15,816 bases of DNA, from positions 1 to 15,816 of the forward strand of contig CAJWLW010000085.1 of NCBI GenBank assembly GCA_913042885.1. Direction: 5' to 3'. A program made the translations under genes and the position numbers. Under the pieces are notes generated by a model that had not been told where the DNA came from, did not search any database, and worked only from the letters and a program-made list of their open reading frames with translations. This stretch comes from an uncultured Lentisphaeria bacterium. Its GTDB lineage: Bacteria; Verrucomicrobiota; Lentisphaeria; JABSQK01; CAJWLW01. Positions 14,694-15,816 of this stretch are shown here, piece by piece; the stretch's first letter is position 1; every line of letters starts with the position of its first letter.

Positions 14694-15524
14694 TTACATC
14701 GCTTCGCCGTCAGGTTTCTCGTTGAACAGCTTGTGGTAGTTCTCTTCGCCGGTGGCCCATTTGGCGCCACGGGTTTTGACATGGCCATCGAGAAACAACA
14801 AGTTGATCTTGTACCCCGGATGTCGAAAACTGTAGAAGTATTCCGTACTCGTCGGCAAATCGATACCCCATTCGTAAAAGTTGTAATCGAGCCAGAAGGC
14901 GCCGATATCCTTGATTTCCGAGGCCCAACCGGCAGTACTCGGCGAATAGTCATTGTCCATTCGTTCGTAGAGGTTGTCGCGAAAATATGCATCCGCTGAT
15001 TTATTCGGCCAATGCAGCCAGCGATAAGAGCCGGTGCCGGGATCTACACCGCACCAATAGTAATTCGCCACGATCGAGAAGTTCTGGATATAGCTTGTAC
15101 CGGCGTTGGATGTCTCAAAATAGGTTTGCCCGGTCATCCCGGCATAGTAACTGCCTGGCTCGGCGGGGCACTGCAGAATATCCCAGCGTTCGATGGATGT
15201 GCTCGGCGCCGGCGCGAAGGTCGAGATCGTCTCGTTGCCGCCAAGGTAGCCATTCTTGCCAAGGTAATCCCAGACTGTATTTCCCCGCGTCACGTATCCC
15301 GCTACTGCGTGGGAGTAAAAACGTGAACCCGACGCAGGGACACTGCCATCGTTGTCGGTCGCGTAAGCGAGGTGGGCGACACCAACTTGCCTCTGGTTCG
15401 ACATGCAAACGACAGTCTTCGCGGTCTCCCTGGCCCGGTTCAATGCCGGTAGCAGCATCGCTGCCAGGATAGCGATAATGGCGATAACAACCAGCAACTC
15501 AATCAATGTGAACTGTCTTTTCAT
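14694..15524 (-). CDS. Pseudopilin-like protein with prepilin N-terminal motif and H-X10-DG C-terminal motif (second copy)
   Basis: 276 aa. A very short leader, MKRQ, precedes [20 protein letters not shown] with Phe at +1 and Glu at +5. Then come '[19 protein letters not shown]' and a Tyr/Trp-rich head with '[10 protein letters not shown]' (compare 'MECPSEEG' in the first copy). '[17 protein letters not shown]' (His235, Asp246-Gly247) is the H-X-DG motif with ten residues between His and Asp, as in the other copy. The leader with Gln, not Gly, at -1 is typical of Lentisphaerota pseudopilins. It is probably anchored in the inner membrane and exposed outside after prepilin-peptidase cleavage. 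It is monocistronic in the window, convergent with the DUF4838 gene, and has its own promoter at 15579-15607. The Shine-Dalgarno site is weak. Confidence 0.87.
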   Translation of the reverse strand: MKRQFTLIELLVVIAIIAILAAMLLPALNRARETAKTVVCMSNQRQVGVAHLAYATDNDGSVPASGSRFYSHAVAGYVTRGNTVWDYLGKNGYLGGNETISTFAPAPSTSIERWDILQCPAEPGSYYAGMTGQTYFETSNAGTSYIQNFSIVANYYWCGVDPGTGSYRWLHWPNKSADAYFRDNLYERMDNDYSPSTAGWASEIKDIGAFWLDYNFYEWGIDLPTSTEYFYSFRHPGYKINLLFLDGHVKTRGAKWATGEENYHKLFNEKPDGEAM

Positions 15525-15578
15525 GGCGACCCGGTGAATGGAATCAGTGGCTGTTCCACTGCAAGTTCCGAACGGAGT

Positions 15579-15607
15579 ATTCTATTGGAGCATGGGCCCA
15601 AAATCAA
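15579..15607 (-). promoter_or_regulatory. Sigma70-type promoter for the second pseudopilin gene
   Basis: On the minus strand TTGATT (15602-15607) and TAGAAT (15579-15584) are exactly 17 bases apart; the -10 matches five of six consensus positions and the -35 four of six. The predicted start near 15572 gives a leader of about 48 nt to ATG 15524. This is the best promoter match in the window. Confidence 0.55.
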
Positions 15608-15772
15608 TGTTTCTCACGTCACATGCTTGTGCTCATGGATTGCAAAGGAATCGTAACGTAATGTACGTCAGGACCGCGGATCTTGACTTTGGGTCCTTCA
15701 TATCGAAGCGTAATCTGCGTCTGCTCTGCCCGATCATAGGCGCGACTGTCCTGATGTCATCGGAGCCATTTG

Positions 15773-15816
15773 ATGAATCGTGAAATCAAACGCTCACCGT
15801 TCGTTCAGCAATTCAC
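15773..15816 (+). CDS. Probable start of a further gene, truncated at the right edge
   Basis: ATG at 15773 opens 14 codons (MNREIKRSPFVQQF) that run off the window. GGAG (15762-15765) sits seven bases upstream, ideal spacing. The fragment is too short to identify. It would be divergent from the pseudopilin gene with a shared upstream region (15525-15772), which holds no other convincing gene. Confidence 0.4.
   Translation, partial: MNREIKRSPFVQQF

Noticed and set aside
15538..15783. Plus-strand 81-codon open frame upstream of the second pseudopilin
   Set aside because: It overlaps the pseudopilin promoter, has no ribosome binding site and no recognisable motif.
1..15816. tRNA, rRNA, CRISPR array or insertion sequence
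   Set aside because: No tRNA-like cloverleaf, regularly spaced direct repeats or transposase motif was seen by eye on either strand.

Overview
The window is GC-rich, gene-dense bacterial DNA. It most resembles a member of the PVC superphylum, probably Lentisphaerota (Victivallales or Oligosphaerales-like). The best clues are two short pseudopilin-like proteins with the (K/R)-x-F-(S/T)-L-I-E-L-L-V-V-I leader, no Gly at -1, a CMSN(L/Q)(K/R)Q motif after the helix and a C-terminal 'RHPG...DGHV' motif. Two DUF4838 proteins and a DUF6259-type putative glycoside hydrolase fit the same group. The phylum is inferred; the window has no rRNA or other marker gene.

Layout. (1) 1-742, minus: the start of a secreted, Cys-rich protein that runs into collagen-like Gly-X-Y triplets and off the left edge. 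It is open for the whole distance. (2) 743-1066: a divergent AT-rich intergenic region with phased T-tracts and a hairpin. (3) 1067-2338, plus: an exported SurA N-domain-like protein without a PPIase domain. (4) 2432-6472, minus: a PHP-domain phosphoesterase, then a pseudopilin whose stop codon directly abuts the GTG start of a beta-propeller/CBM9-like protein. (5) 6473-6720: a promoter for the PHP gene and a remnant that copies the last residues of a SurA-like gene. (6) 6721-9153, minus: a DUF4838 protein with a signal peptide. (7) 9154-9997: a decayed, frameshifted SGNH-hydrolase N-domain gene plus a leader region. (8) 9998-14580, plus: a two-gene unit of a DUF6259-type TIM-barrel protein and a second DUF4838 protein without a signal peptide. 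(9) 14694-15524, minus: a second pseudopilin with a good promoter. It is separated from the preceding gene by a perfect hairpin. (10) 15773 to the right edge: the probable start of another plus-strand gene.

How the genes may work together. The core looks like a glycan-processing locus built from poorly characterised families: a propeller/CBM9 protein, a DUF6259 protein and two DUF4838 proteins (distantly related to the alpha-glucuronidase N-domain plus barrel type), together with a PHP phosphoesterase and two pseudopilins. One DUF4838 copy is exported and its paralogue is apparently cytosolic, which suggests an outside/inside division of labour. There is no transporter, SusC/SusD pair, sulfatase or regulator in the window, so the substrate cannot be named. 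The exported chaperone-like protein beside the collagen-like protein may be a separate secretion pair.
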